A stretch of DNA of 60,197 bases from Blautia glucerasea (GTDB lineage Bacteria > Bacillota > Clostridia > Lachnospirales > Lachnospiraceae): NCBI RefSeq assembly GCF_013304385.1, contig NZ_JAAITU010000022.1:1-60197 (forward strand). The letters run 5' to 3'. Shown in pieces: positions 41,878-51,517 of this stretch. The notes under the pieces were generated by a model that was given only the letters and a program-made list of their open reading frames with translations, ran no database searches and was not told where the DNA came from. Position 1 is the stretch's first letter. Every line of letters begins with the position of its first letter. The position numbers and the translations under genes are program-made.

Positions 41878-44420
41878 TGGGATTAAAACTGCTTGTAAAT
41901 GCAACCGAAGATTTCACAGGCGAATTTCGGAAAACAGCCAATACACAGGCACAGTGGAAAATGAATGATTCACCGAGTGGTGATGATACAACGCTACACG
42001 ATTCGTCCGGTCATGCGAGAAATTTTACCATCAATGGATGGTCGGGAACAACAGCATCTACCCGTGCCGGAAAACTTGGGAAATTTTTTCGGTTCAATAC
42101 CGTAAATCCAGCAACGGAAAAAACACATCTAAGGGCAACGAATACAGGGGATTTCTTCACAGAATTGGGAAAGAGAATCGTGGCAGGAGGGTGGATATAC
42201 CCAACTACTTATTCGGTAGGGACAACATTTGTACCTATTTTCAGTACCAGAAGCGGTCCGGGAAATCCTCTGTTTTATCTTTCCCTTCGTTCAGGAAGAT
42301 TGCGAAATATGCTTTATGATGCTTCTGGTACGCTGATTTATGACGTTATCGAGCCAGACCCGATGGGGGTGGTGCTGCAAAACAATGGTGCGTATTTTAT
42401 TGGAACGGTCATTGATTTGGAGGCAAAGACTGTACAAAGCCTTGTTTGTGACAGAAGCACAGGGGATGTGTTTAAGACAGCAATTCGTTCTTTTACCGGG
42501 GAACTGAATCCTTCCTGTACTGCAGATATCGTCATGGGAATGTATGCAGACAGTTACTACTTTGCCGGAGGATTTGATGATTGGTTTTATGAAACGGATT
42601 CTAATCTGACAATTGATGATTTGGAAGCACACTTTCTTTCCGGTCTGTTAGCAAATGGTGCAGATGTGGACTCGTCTGTGGATGCCATATCAAATCCGGG
42701 CAGTGTGACCTTAAAGCAGACGGACGGTGTATATGCAGAAAGCGGTGTCCTTTATACAAGGATTTTAGACCTTGGGGAAGGTGGTCTTGCCGGAGAGGGA
42801 AAGATACAGCTTGTCGGTACGGTGGATGCAGGGATTACATCCATTTCGGAAGTCAAAACAAGAACATCTGACTCTTTGGAAGATGTATCTTTTTCAGATT
42901 GGGAAGCGGTTGGAACGGATGGAGTGATACAATCTCCAAATTTAAGATACATTCAGATACAGATGACGCTTTCTACAACAGATACGTCTATGACACCGGA
43001 ACTGAGTGCAATTCAGATATACGAGACACCAAAGGCCCCCTATTCTAAATTGGGATATGCAAGGCCGGTGGTGTTAAGTGATGGTGGAATCAGGGAAGCA
43101 GTATTAGAAAATGCCTATGACATTATTGTTACGAGTGAATTGAACGGTTCTGACTATTTGGAATTTTCTATTCCATTCAAAGATGGGAAGCGATCATATC
43201 TCGATAATGAAAAGAAACTGCAGATTACTAAGGATATTTACCGTATCCGAACAGTCACGGATGATAAGGGTGAGGACGGAAAGACGGTAACGAGCATTTA
43301 TGCGGAAGCTGCGTTTTATGACCTTGCATATTCTGAAAAGAAAAGTGAACAGACATATGAAGCGGAAACCGCAGAAAAGCCGATGGCTTATGCACTGCAG
43401 GGAACCGGATGGAGTGTTGGAAAAATAACGGTATCAACGAAACGTTCCTGGCAGTCCACGGATAAAAATGCCCTTTCCATGCTTCGTACCATTCAGTCCA
43501 TTTATGGTGGTGATTTGGAGTTTGACAATGTAAATAAACAGGTCAGCCTTCTGACACAATCTGGAAGTAACAGTGGTGCTGTGTTTGCCTATCGTAAAAA
43601 TATGAAATCCATACAGCGGGTGGTGGATACCAGAAGTCTTGTGACAAGACTCTATGCTTATGGTGCAGATGGTATGACCTTTGCAAGTATCAATAATGGA
43701 AAGGAATATGTGGAGAATACGGAGTATTCTTCAGAAATCAGGGTATCAACGCTTGATTGTTCCTCTTTTACCAATCCATATCAGATGCTTGAATATACCG
43801 AAATGCGACTGGCAGATTATTCTAAGCCGAGTATTTCTTATGTCATACAGGTAATGGATCTGTCTGTACTGACTGGGTGGGAGCATGAGAGTTTCGGTAT
43901 CGGAGATGTGGTAACCGTGGATGATAAGGATTTGGGAATCCGAATCAGCACGAGAATTATTCGTATGGATTATAACGTGCAAGAGCCGTGGAAGACAGTC
44001 ATTGAGCTTTCCACCAAGTTAAAAGAACTGGGTGATTCATCTGCTTCGTGGGAGAAGGCAGCAGATACTCTTTCCTCATCGGATTTGCTGGACAGACAGG
44101 AGATGAAGGATTTGGTGGTAAACAACCATCTGCTGAATTCCAGAGCAGATGATGGATTCAGCTATTGGCAGAATTCAGGTTTTGAGGTGGATGGAGAAAA
44201 CGGTGCTTCCGGCAATGCAAGTTTTAAGTGTGTGGGAGCGTTGAATACCACAAAAACACTGTCACAGGAAGTATATCCGGCTACCAGAAGCAGCTACACA
44301 GTATCGGCAAGCATAGTAACTGAAAATCTGAAAAAGGGAGCGAATGGAAGGGTTGGCATTGAACTTATCATTGAATATGAGGATGGTTCGGAAGAAACAA
44401 GATTTGTAGAGTTGTATTAG
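41877..44420 (+). CDS. Tail-associated protein with LamG-like and CBM-like domains
   Basis: An 847-residue tail tip protein. Residues about 20-250 resemble a LamG/concanavalin-like domain (WKMNDSPSGDDTTLHDSSG, LGKFFRFN). The middle (about 385-720) resembles Tal/Gp37-type baseplate proteins (ELNGSDYLEFSIPF, YRIRTVTDDKGE, LVTRLYAYGADG). The C-terminus looks like a carbohydrate-binding sandwich (NNHLLNSRADDGFSYWQNSGF). Start fixed by TAATG overlap with dit. Likely binds cell-wall glycans. Confidence 0.8.
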   Translation: MGLKLLVNATEDFTGEFRKTANTQAQWKMNDSPSGDDTTLHDSSGHARNFTINGWSGTTASTRAGKLGKFFRFNTVNPATEKTHLRATNTGDFFTELGKRIVAGGWIYPTTYSVGTTFVPIFSTRSGPGNPLFYLSLRSGRLRNMLYDASGTLIYDVIEPDPMGVVLQNNGAYFIGTVIDLEAKTVQSLVCDRSTGDVFKTAIRSFTGELNPSCTADIVMGMYADSYYFAGGFDDWFYETDSNLTIDDLEAHFLSGLLANGADVDSSVDAISNPGSVTLKQTDGVYAESGVLYTRILDLGEGGLAGEGKIQLVGTVDAGITSISEVKTRTSDSLEDVSFSDWEAVGTDGVIQSPNLRYIQIQMTLSTTDTSMTPELSAIQIYETPKAPYSKLGYARPVVLSDGGIREAVLENAYDIIVTSELNGSDYLEFSIPFKDGKRSYLDNEKKLQITKDIYRIRTVTDDKGEDGKTVTSIYAEAAFYDLAYSEKKSEQTYEAETAEKPMAYALQGTGWSVGKITVSTKRSWQSTDKNALSMLRTIQSIYGGDLEFDNVNKQVSLLTQSGSNSGAVFAYRKNMKSIQRVVDTRSLVTRLYAYGADGMTFASINNGKEYVENTEYSSEIRVSTLDCSSFTNPYQMLEYTEMRLADYSKPSISYVIQVMDLSVLTGWEHESFGIGDVVTVDDKDLGIRISTRIIRMDYNVQEPWKTVIELSTKLKELGDSSASWEKAADTLSSSDLLDRQEMKDLVVNNHLLNSRADDGFSYWQNSGFEVDGENGASGNASFKCVGALNTTKTLSQEVYPATRSSYTVSASIVTENLKKGANGRVGIELIIEYEDGSEETRFVELY

Positions 44421-44432
44421 GAGGAATGCACC

Positions 44433-44633
44433 ATGTATTTTACGAGGTCGGCAGGAGCGGTCAGTGTTACCGGAATAGAAAAAGTGAAAAAACTGACGGT
44501 AAGGGTAGTGGTGCAGGACTGTACAGGAACCGTGCGTTTTACGGATGTTATGCTGCAGGGCGGTTCGGTAGCAACCGCATGGGTTTCCCATGTGTCAGAA
44601 CAGAGGTACACCTTTGATGCACAGGAGGTGTGA
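44433..44633 (+). CDS. Short tail protein, paralog of the next gene
   Basis: A 66-residue protein behind TTAGGAGG. Its core VVVQDCTGTVRFTDVMLQGG matches VILENCTGTFYITDIMFQEG in the following gene, so the two share a small beta domain by duplication. Probably a tail-tip or baseplate component. Function unknown. Confidence 0.65.
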   Translation: MYFTRSAGAVSVTGIEKVKKLTVRVVVQDCTGTVRFTDVMLQGGSVATAWVSHVSEQRYTFDAQEV

Positions 44634-44635
44634 GG

Positions 44636-45217
44636 ATGGAGTTTATTCGATTTGCCGGAACAATCAATACACATGAAGAAAAGAAGGTGGCAAAGGCTAC
44701 CGTAAATGTAATTTTAGAGAATTGTACCGGAACCTTTTATATAACAGATATCATGTTTCAGGAAGGTAAATGGCTGACCGGGTATGTGGTAAATAATCTG
44801 GAACTTTTGCAGAAAAAACGTGTGGATGGGGAGATAACACCTGTCCGCTTTTTTAATGGGATTGTCCGTTCCGGTGTTACAGCAGTGATTACCAATGACG
44901 GAGAAGTATCAGCCGGGCTGAATTATCACATCATTCCAAAAGATACGATGGCAGCAGGAGACATGAGTGTGGCTCATAATTACGGAAGTCACAAGCTGAC
45001 TCTGCAGAGTGGTTTTTTGGAAGATGATGTTGTTGAAATTAATGCTGATGCAAGGGTGGCAACAAGGAATGGAAGCAGGATTAGGGCTGATGGATTTTAT
45101 TCTTATTCGGCAGCAGGGGATAGTAAACATCAGATTAAAGTAAAGGACAGGAAGTCAGCACTTGTACGCATGTCTTTTCAGGAGATGGCATACGGGATTG
45201 GAGGAAAACGGATGTGA
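44636..45217 (+). CDS. Tail-tip protein with duplicated CTGT domain
   Basis: A 193-residue protein. The N-terminal ~65 residues repeat the small domain of the preceding gene (CTGTxxxTDxMxQ). The rest is a beta-rich region (VRSGVTAVITNDGEVSAGLNYHI, AHNYGSHKLTLQSGFLEDDVVEINADARVATRNGS) probably used in the tail fibre or hub. ATG 44636 follows AGGAGGTG. Overlaps the GH18-like gene by 4 nt. Confidence 0.62.
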   Translation: MEFIRFAGTINTHEEKKVAKATVNVILENCTGTFYITDIMFQEGKWLTGYVVNNLELLQKKRVDGEITPVRFFNGIVRSGVTAVITNDGEVSAGLNYHIIPKDTMAAGDMSVAHNYGSHKLTLQSGFLEDDVVEINADARVATRNGSRIRADGFYSYSAAGDSKHQIKVKDRKSALVRMSFQEMAYGIGGKRM

Positions 45218-47682
45218 GAAGGGCAAGTAACCGAAATGTCATGGCATGGACATTCATGGGAAATACGAGAATGCATCAGGTGTTAAGAGAAAAAGGAAAT
45301 AAGCTGTCTCATGTTGGTGTTTTTACCTTTGAGGTTTCAGCAGATGGAACAATCAGCGAGACGGGAACTGCGGTCAGTACCATCCTTCCTTATGTAAAGA
45401 AGTGGCCACATATTAAATGGCTTCTGACCATTATGAATCATGGTACTGCATCTATTTTTACAGCACTCAGAGAGAATACGAATGGCGCACAGGATACGTT
45501 CCTTTCAGAAATCGTGAGAATTATTGACAAATATCCGTGGTGTTCCGGGATAGATATTGATTTGGAACGTGGAGGGGAGTTGGCGAACCGAACAAAGGCA
45601 AATGCGCTGTTCTCACGGATTTACTCTACTGTAAAAGCAAAGGGAGCAAACCTTCATGTAAATATCTGCCTTCCGGGTATGACCAGTGTTGGCGGTTCGG
45701 TTGGCGGCGAGAATTGGTGCGTGTATGCCGATTTGGATGCATACTGCGACACAGCAGCAATCATGAGTTATGGTATGAGTTGGGCGGGTTCAGCACCGGG
45801 ACCGGTATCTCCGAGAAGCTGGCTTGAAGGCATCTACAGTTATGCTGCCAATGCAATGAACCCGGACAAAATCATGATGGGACTTCCTGGATATGGATGG
45901 AGATGGCAGATATACGATACTACGGAGAATCTTGGCACGACTTATAGGGGAACAAGCCTTACCTATTATGCTGCGAAATATTGGATGGAGGGCTTATATA
46001 ATCATACAGGGGATGCCCCACCGCAACCATTTATACCGTTCTTTTCTTATTGGGATTGGACGGATATGGTCCCTTGGGGACTGCTTCAGGTGTATGACTT
46101 CATGGAAGGATGGGATACGAGCAGGGAAATAGCAGAGCCGACAAAGCAAGAAACCTATAGTGGCAGAAAATATCTTACAACCTATCTGAAACAGCAGGAG
46201 GTATCCTTTGGAACAATCAGCGTTGACAGAGATGGTGTGCCGGATTCTTATTCTGGCAATGCAGTCATTGGGGAAGGATATGCGTCTGTTTTGGATGAAG
46301 AAGCGGTGCTGAAATACACATTTGAAGTACCAACAGCCGGAACATATGATGTGGCAGTTGAGATAGTCTATCCAAGATGGGATAAGAATAGCATCGGAAT
46401 CAGTCTTGATGGGGACAGTCAGATGCTGTCGGAATCAAGGATGTATTTCTTATATTGGAGAAAAAAATTCTGGAGGATATTAAAAAGTGGAGTCAGCTTG
46501 TCAGCAGGAAAGCACACCATTACTGTGTCCGGTGGAGTGCCTGGGGTGGTTTTTTATGGCTTTCGGGTATGTTCGGATTTTTCACAGAAAGCGACTGCCG
46601 GGGAAGTGTACTATGGATTGAAGCCAAGAAAATTCATGGATGTGAACGGAGAAATGGTACAACCCGATAGGGCATTTAAGGTTACTGCAGAGGTACTTCG
46701 CAGAAAGCCGGAAAGTGCGCTTGTATGGTATGAAGATTTCTGTGATTATTCAGAAATCCCTACCAACTATTTTACAGTGCTTGACGGTTCGTGGAAGATT
46801 TGGAAGGATGAAAGTTCTGACCGTGTCCGTAAGTATTCGCAGCTGGAAGGCAGTGGAAAACTAGCACTGGATTACACCGGATTTTCTGAAATCCATGTGA
46901 GGGCGAGATTTGCCTTTAAATCATCGGGAGGTGGTAAGGCAGGAGTGTTTCTTGGAAGCATTTTCTGCTGTATAAATTACGATACCCAGTGTGTGGAATT
47001 GTATCAGGGAAGTAAGAAACTTGGCAGCTATGCATCTTCTTTCAGTAAGACCTCAAATGCAGATTTACGGAGTAATCCAAGCCTATATACCGTGGAAATG
47101 AGAATCCGTGGAAATAAGGTAAGAGTATATTCCGGTGCTGCCTACACACTAAGGTTTACAGCAACCATTACTGCAGAAACTGGATATGTGGGATTCATGG
47201 CGGAGAAGGGAGTGGTGTGTGACCTCTTGCGACTGGGTGATGCATGGTATTATGAACCTTATGAGTGTTTTGATATTACCTTCCCGGATGGAAAGCAGAC
47301 TACTTTTGGAAGATGTACTCGTACCGGAATTTCATGGGATAATGAATTTGAATTGTTCCGTGTCAATTCTGATGTGGAGGAAATCAGCACAAGAAGCCAG
47401 GATATTTCTATGGATTACGACTTTTTCCATTCCCATGAAATGTCACTGGAATGTGGCAACGATTATGAAATGAAGGTAGTACCACATGATTTGAATGTCT
47501 GGCTTTCGAGGATGTATCTTGGAGATGCGGATGGTTTTTCTATTATGTATTACTCCGATGTGGACAGTATTGTCTATTGGGCAAATGAAGCAGCATACAC
47601 CTATGGCGTGTCAGGGATTGCAATATGGAGTCTTGGTCAGGAAGATATGAGGTTATGGGACAGTATGCCAGATCAGATATAG
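45214..47682 (+). CDS. GH18-like tail protein with large internal insertion
   Basis: An 822-residue protein. Residues 1-~290 form most of a GH18 (chitinase/N-acetylglucosaminidase) barrel with the catalytic motif GIDIDLE (Asp104, Asp106, Glu108), then LPGMTSVGG and MMGLPGYGWRW. The last ~60 residues (MYYSDVDSIVYWANEAAYTYGVSGIAIWSLGQED) supply the closing barrel strand found in spore-lysin-type GH18 enzymes. Between them lie about 450 residues of beta-sandwich modules (CBM6/35-like, then LamG-like). GTG 45214 follows GGAGGAAA. Probably a virion enzyme that cuts cell-wall glycan. Confidence 0.82.
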   Translation: MRRASNRNVMAWTFMGNTRMHQVLREKGNKLSHVGVFTFEVSADGTISETGTAVSTILPYVKKWPHIKWLLTIMNHGTASIFTALRENTNGAQDTFLSEIVRIIDKYPWCSGIDIDLERGGELANRTKANALFSRIYSTVKAKGANLHVNICLPGMTSVGGSVGGENWCVYADLDAYCDTAAIMSYGMSWAGSAPGPVSPRSWLEGIYSYAANAMNPDKIMMGLPGYGWRWQIYDTTENLGTTYRGTSLTYYAAKYWMEGLYNHTGDAPPQPFIPFFSYWDWTDMVPWGLLQVYDFMEGWDTSREIAEPTKQETYSGRKYLTTYLKQQEVSFGTISVDRDGVPDSYSGNAVIGEGYASVLDEEAVLKYTFEVPTAGTYDVAVEIVYPRWDKNSIGISLDGDSQMLSESRMYFLYWRKKFWRILKSGVSLSAGKHTITVSGGVPGVVFYGFRVCSDFSQKATAGEVYYGLKPRKFMDVNGEMVQPDRAFKVTAEVLRRKPESALVWYEDFCDYSEIPTNYFTVLDGSWKIWKDESSDRVRKYSQLEGSGKLALDYTGFSEIHVRARFAFKSSGGGKAGVFLGSIFCCINYDTQCVELYQGSKKLGSYASSFSKTSNADLRSNPSLYTVEMRIRGNKVRVYSGAAYTLRFTATITAETGYVGFMAEKGVVCDLLRLGDAWYYEPYECFDITFPDGKQTTFGRCTRTGISWDNEFELFRVNSDVEEISTRSQDISMDYDFFHSHEMSLECGNDYEMKVVPHDLNVWLSRMYLGDADGFSIMYYSDVDSIVYWANEAAYTYGVSGIAIWSLGQEDMRLWDSMPDQI

Positions 47683-47692
47683 TTTTGGAATC

Positions 47693-47719
47693 AAACAGCC
47701 TTTTGCGGGCTGTTTTTTT
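47693..47719 (+). terminator. Intrinsic terminator after the tail genes
   Basis: AAACAGCC (47693-47700) pairs with GGGCTGTTT (47707-47715) around a 6-nt loop, followed by T residues. It lies before the lysis genes. Confidence 0.75.
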
Positions 47720-47753
47720 CATACCAAAAAACAAAGAAAGGCAGGTAACAGTT

Positions 47754-48173
47754 ATGAGACAGGCAGTAACAACAGTGCAGTATGTATTTGCAGGAATAGG
47801 AGGCTTTATGGGTTGGTTTCTTGGAGGATTGGATGGTTTTCTGTATGCACTCCTTATGTTTGTGGTCATCGATTATGTCACCGGGCTTATGGCAGCATTC
47901 GTACAGAAAAAGGTATCCAGCGAGGTTGGTTTTAAAGGCATCTGCAAAAAGGTGGCAATCTTCTGTCTGGTAGGTATCGGCCATGTGCTTGATACGCAGG
48001 TCATCCAGAACGGAAGTGTACTCCGCACCGCAGTCATTTTCTTTTACTTATCCAATGAGGGAATTTCCATTATTGAGAATGTTGCCCTTATCGGACTTCC
48101 GGTTCCAAAGAAGCTGAAAGAGGTATTGGAGCAGCTGCACGAAGAAGCTGATGAGAAAAAGGAGGATGAGTAA
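47754..48173 (+). CDS. Phage holin
   Basis: A 139-residue membrane protein of the toxin-secretion/phage lysis holin family. Several hydrophobic segments are visible (about 8-24, 27-48, 66-82, 88-103), with DYVTGLMAAF and KVAIFCLVGIGHVLD as family-like blocks and an acidic C-terminus (HEEADEKKEDE). It makes holes that release the endolysin encoded next. ATG 47754 fits the AAAGGCAG site; upstream in-frame ATGs lie inside the terminator. Confidence 0.88.
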   Translation: MRQAVTTVQYVFAGIGGFMGWFLGGLDGFLYALLMFVVIDYVTGLMAAFVQKKVSSEVGFKGICKKVAIFCLVGIGHVLDTQVIQNGSVLRTAVIFFYLSNEGISIIENVALIGLPVPKKLKEVLEQLHEEADEKKEDE

Positions 48174-48174
48174 T

Positions 48175-49662
48175 ATGGCAATAAAGGTATGTCTGGACGC
48201 AGGGCATTACGGTAAATACAACCGCAGCCCTGCGGTTTCGTCTTATTATGAGTCGGACATGACTTGGAAACTTCATAATTATCTTAAGAAGGAGTTGGAG
48301 GCATTTGGTATCGGTGTGGTAACCACAAGGACAAATCAGAATACGGACAGAGCATTGTATGAAAGAGGTGCGGCTTCCAAGGGCTGCAACCTCTTTATTT
48401 CTGTCCATTCCAATGCTGTAGGCAATGGTGTAAACGAAAATGTGGATTATCCGGTGGCATATGTCCTTTTAAATGGAAGCAGCACGGATATTGGTCTAAA
48501 GCTGGCAAAGGTTGTGGAGGCAGTGATGGGAACTGCACAGAGTGGAAGAACCGCAACACGTCAGGGTACAAACGGAGAATACTATGGAGTGCTTCGTGGA
48601 GCAAATGCGGTAGGAACACCGGGTATTATTCTGGAGCATTCATTCCATACCAATACAAGAGCAACAAAATGGCTTTCCAGTGACAGTAATCTGCAGAAGC
48701 TCGCCAAAGCGGAAGCAGAATGTATTGCTTCCTATTATGGAGTAACGAAAAAGGAAGAAACTGCTCTTACAAAGATTATGGGTAACGCAGTGGCAACGGT
48801 GGAGCAGATGACAGCTTATATTAAAGAAAAGAATCCAGATGTTGCACAGTCGGTTGTTGATATGATTCCGCTTTATCTTTTGGAAGGAAAGGCAGAGGGT
48901 GTCCGTGGTGATATTGCCTTTGCACAGTCCTGTCTGGAAACAGGTAATTTTGGATTCTCCGGTTCTGCAGTTACACTCGACCAGAATAATTTCTGCGGCA
49001 TGGGAGTGACTTCAAATGGAATGAAAGGAAATCCCTTTGATACACCACAGCTTGGTATCAGGGCGCAGGTTCAGCATTTGAAAGCCTATGCTTCCACAGT
49101 GGATTTAAAGAGTGAATGTGTTGATCCACGCTTTAAGTATGTCACAAGAGGCTGTGCGGAATATGTGGAGTGGCTTGGACAGAAAGAAAATCCAGACGGA
49201 AAGGGGTGGGCAGCAGGAGCCGGATATGGTGCAAAGATTATTACAATCTTAAATACAATGATTGGAATTAAGAGCGAGACAACAGAACCGGAGGAAGTCT
49301 GGTATCGTGTGCGTAAGACATGGACAGATGCCGCCACACAGAAGGGTGCATTTCACAGTTTGGAAAATGCCAAGAGGTGTGCGGATGAAAATGAGGGATA
49401 TTCCGTATTTGATGAATCAGGTAAAGTGATTTATTCCAATGATACATTTACACCGTATCTTGTGAGAGTATCCATCGAAGATTTGAACATCCGCAAGGGT
49501 CCGGGAACAGACTACGATAAAACAGGTAAGTACACCGGAAAAGGTGCTTTCACTATTGTGGAAGAAGCAGAAGGCAAGGGTGCGAGCCTTTGGGGGCTTC
49601 TGAAATCTTATCAGAAAAATCGTGACGGATGGATTTCACTGGATTATACCGAGAGGGTTTAG
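48175..49662 (+). CDS. Bifunctional endolysin: amidase_3, glucosaminidase, SH3
   Basis: A 495-residue lysin. Residues about 1-190 are an N-acetylmuramoyl-L-alanine amidase_3 domain (LDAGHYGKYN, SVHSNA, ILEHSFHTN: zinc His/Glu ligands). Residues about 205-365 are a glucosaminidase (LLEGKAEGVRGDIAFAQSCLETG with the catalytic Glu, NNFCGMG). A short SPOR-like stretch (about 380-425) and a bacterial SH3 domain (LNIRKGPGTDYDKTG to DGWISLDYTERV) follow. Two catalytic domains cut different peptidoglycan bonds. GGAGGATGAG precedes ATG 48175. Confidence 0.92.
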   Translation: MAIKVCLDAGHYGKYNRSPAVSSYYESDMTWKLHNYLKKELEAFGIGVVTTRTNQNTDRALYERGAASKGCNLFISVHSNAVGNGVNENVDYPVAYVLLNGSSTDIGLKLAKVVEAVMGTAQSGRTATRQGTNGEYYGVLRGANAVGTPGIILEHSFHTNTRATKWLSSDSNLQKLAKAEAECIASYYGVTKKEETALTKIMGNAVATVEQMTAYIKEKNPDVAQSVVDMIPLYLLEGKAEGVRGDIAFAQSCLETGNFGFSGSAVTLDQNNFCGMGVTSNGMKGNPFDTPQLGIRAQVQHLKAYASTVDLKSECVDPRFKYVTRGCAEYVEWLGQKENPDGKGWAAGAGYGAKIITILNTMIGIKSETTEPEEVWYRVRKTWTDAATQKGAFHSLENAKRCADENEGYSVFDESGKVIYSNDTFTPYLVRVSIEDLNIRKGPGTDYDKTGKYTGKGAFTIVEEAEGKGASLWGLLKSYQKNRDGWISLDYTERV

Positions 49663-49664
49663 AA

Positions 49665-49707
49665 GCAAGCCGGACAGAGACAACAGGTTTCTGTCCGGCT
49701 GCTTTTT
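49665..49707 (+). terminator. Terminator after endolysin
   Basis: AGCCGGACAGA (49668-49678) pairs perfectly with TCTGTCCGGCT (49690-49700), followed by GC and a run of T. Confidence 0.85.
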
Positions 49708-49832
49708 TCGGCTCCTGACAAGTTTGGACAGAGTGAAAAAAGAGTGGGTGGAAACCGTAGAATTGCTTGACTTTACAGGGATTTAGAGTGATTTATATAC
49801 TACCAAAAACGAAAGGAGTACTTATTTATATG

Positions 49833-50246
49833 ATGATTGCAGGAACGATAAATAGAGTAGCTTTTTACTGCAGAGTCAACCATCGTGACAGAGACTATGA
49901 AAAATATCTGGACGATGTAATGAGACGGTTGGAAGAAGAATATGGAAAACAGAAATGGGATTTGCAGATATTCTTTGAGGAAGCTTCAGGAGCCGACCCG
50001 AACAGAAAAGAATTTAATCGTCTGAAAGCGGAAATCGCAGCAAAGAAGATAGATGTGGTGGTTACCATGAGGGCTGCCACGATTGCCCGTAACTGGGGAC
50101 AGTTTATGGAGTTCATGCTGATTTGCAGTAAGAAAAATGTGGAAGTGGTGTGTATTGACAAGGTAGAGGATGCGCAGGCCATTTTCCGAAGAATTCAAGA
50201 GTTTAAGAAAAGGTTTTTTGAAGGAAGTGATGTAACGTGCGAGTAA
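49833..50246 (+). CDS. Degenerate serine-recombinase N-domain protein
   Basis: A 137-residue protein consisting only of a resolvase-type fold (RVAFYCRVNHRD to VVTMRAATIARNWGQFMEF). In active serine recombinases the N-terminal motif is RVS; here it is RVN, so the nucleophile is lost. The DNA-binding and zinc-ribbon regions are absent. AAAGGAG precedes ATG 49830/49833. It overlaps the first large recombinase by 10 nt. Likely an accessory subunit or directionality factor rather than an enzyme, by inference. Confidence 0.75.
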   Translation: MIAGTINRVAFYCRVNHRDRDYEKYLDDVMRRLEEEYGKQKWDLQIFFEEASGADPNRKEFNRLKAEIAAKKIDVVVTMRAATIARNWGQFMEFMLICSKKNVEVVCIDKVEDAQAIFRRIQEFKKRFFEGSDVTCE

Positions 50247-51517
50247 AAGTGATTAACAAACGACCAGCTTCGGTCTTACAAAAGAAAAGGGTTTGTGCTT
50301 ATGCCAGAGTTTCCACAGACAGCAGAAGACAGGAAGACTCTCTTGAAAACCAGATGGAAACTTATGAGAGAATGATTACCGGAAATCCGGAATATGAATT
50401 TATCGGAGTATTTGCTGATCAGGGCATATCCGGTTATTGTGAGAACCGCCCACAGTTCCAGAGAATGATGGAAAAGGCAAGGGCAGGAGAGATTGACTTA
50501 ATTATTACAAAATCCATATCGAGGTTTGCTAGAAATACCGTCACCGTTCTAAAGTTCGCAAGGGAACTGAAGGAACTGGGTGTCGGTATTTTTTTTGAAG
50601 AACAGAACATTAACACTCTATCAGGGGACGGTGAGATGATGCTTGCCGTCCTCGCTTCTTTTGCACAGGAAGAAAGCAGAAGCATGAGTGAAAACAATAA
50701 ATGGTCCATTCGGAAGAAGTTTGAGAGAGGAGAAGTGATGATTACCACATCCCGCTTCCTCGGTTATGACAAAAACGAATATGGAGATTTGATTGTGAAC
50801 AGAAAGGAAGCGGAAATTGTCAGTCTGACTTTTGACCTTTATCTGCTGAATGTCGGCTCGTCAAGGATTGGGGAGCTGCTTGATTACCTGGGCGTGAAAA
50901 CAGTGACGGGAACAACATGGGAGAGCGGGACCATCAATGGGATGCTTTGCAATGAAAAGTACAAAGGGGATTTTCATCTGCAGAAGTATTACACCCCTGA
51001 AAACAAAAGAAACCATACAAGGAAAAACAACGGAGAAGTGCAGAGTTATTACATTTCGGAAAATCACGAACCAATTGTATCGCCGGAGGTATGGGAAAAG
51101 GTGCAGGAAGTCAGGGAACAGAGAAAGCGTGACAGGAATATCGGGCAGGACAGCACAATGAAGTTCCAAAACCGCTATCCCTTAAGCGGAATGCTGATTT
51201 GCCCTTACTGCGGAAAAACACTCCGGCGCAGACAGGTTTACAAGAAGAAAATCCAATGGCTTTGCAGTACCTACATTGAAAAAGGAGTCAAGGCATGTAA
51301 AGGGATAAGGATTGATGATGCCGAATTGCAAGGTTTGAACATTACGGAACAGACAGTGATTGAGGAGGTGGTTAAAAATGGCAAGAAACATTACTGTTAT
51401 ACCAGCAAGGCAGATTTTGACTGCGGAATCAGGAACAGCACAGTCAGTGCAGAAATTGAAGATGGCAGCGTACTGCCGAGTGTCAACCGACCAAGAAGAA
51501 CAGTTATTAAGCTATGA
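50237..51517 (+). CDS. Large serine recombinase 1
   Basis: A 426-residue site-specific recombinase. The resolvase domain has YARVSTDSR (catalytic Ser26), GVFADQGISGY and ITKSISRFARN. The recombinase domain (about 170-290, SRFLGYDKNEYG) and a zinc ribbon (CPYCGKTLRRR to LCSTYIEKGVKAC) follow. It starts at GTG 50237. Its last 140 nt also encode the N-terminus of the next recombinase in another frame. Likely acts in prophage integration and excision. Confidence 0.9.
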   Translation: MRVKVINKRPASVLQKKRVCAYARVSTDSRRQEDSLENQMETYERMITGNPEYEFIGVFADQGISGYCENRPQFQRMMEKARAGEIDLIITKSISRFARNTVTVLKFARELKELGVGIFFEEQNINTLSGDGEMMLAVLASFAQEESRSMSENNKWSIRKKFERGEVMITTSRFLGYDKNEYGDLIVNRKEAEIVSLTFDLYLLNVGSSRIGELLDYLGVKTVTGTTWESGTINGMLCNEKYKGDFHLQKYYTPENKRNHTRKNNGEVQSYYISENHEPIVSPEVWEKVQEVREQRKRDRNIGQDSTMKFQNRYPLSGMLICPYCGKTLRRRQVYKKKIQWLCSTYIEKGVKACKGIRIDDAELQGLNITEQTVIEEVVKNGKKHYCYTSKADFDCGIRNSTVSAEIEDGSVLPSVNRPRRTVIKL

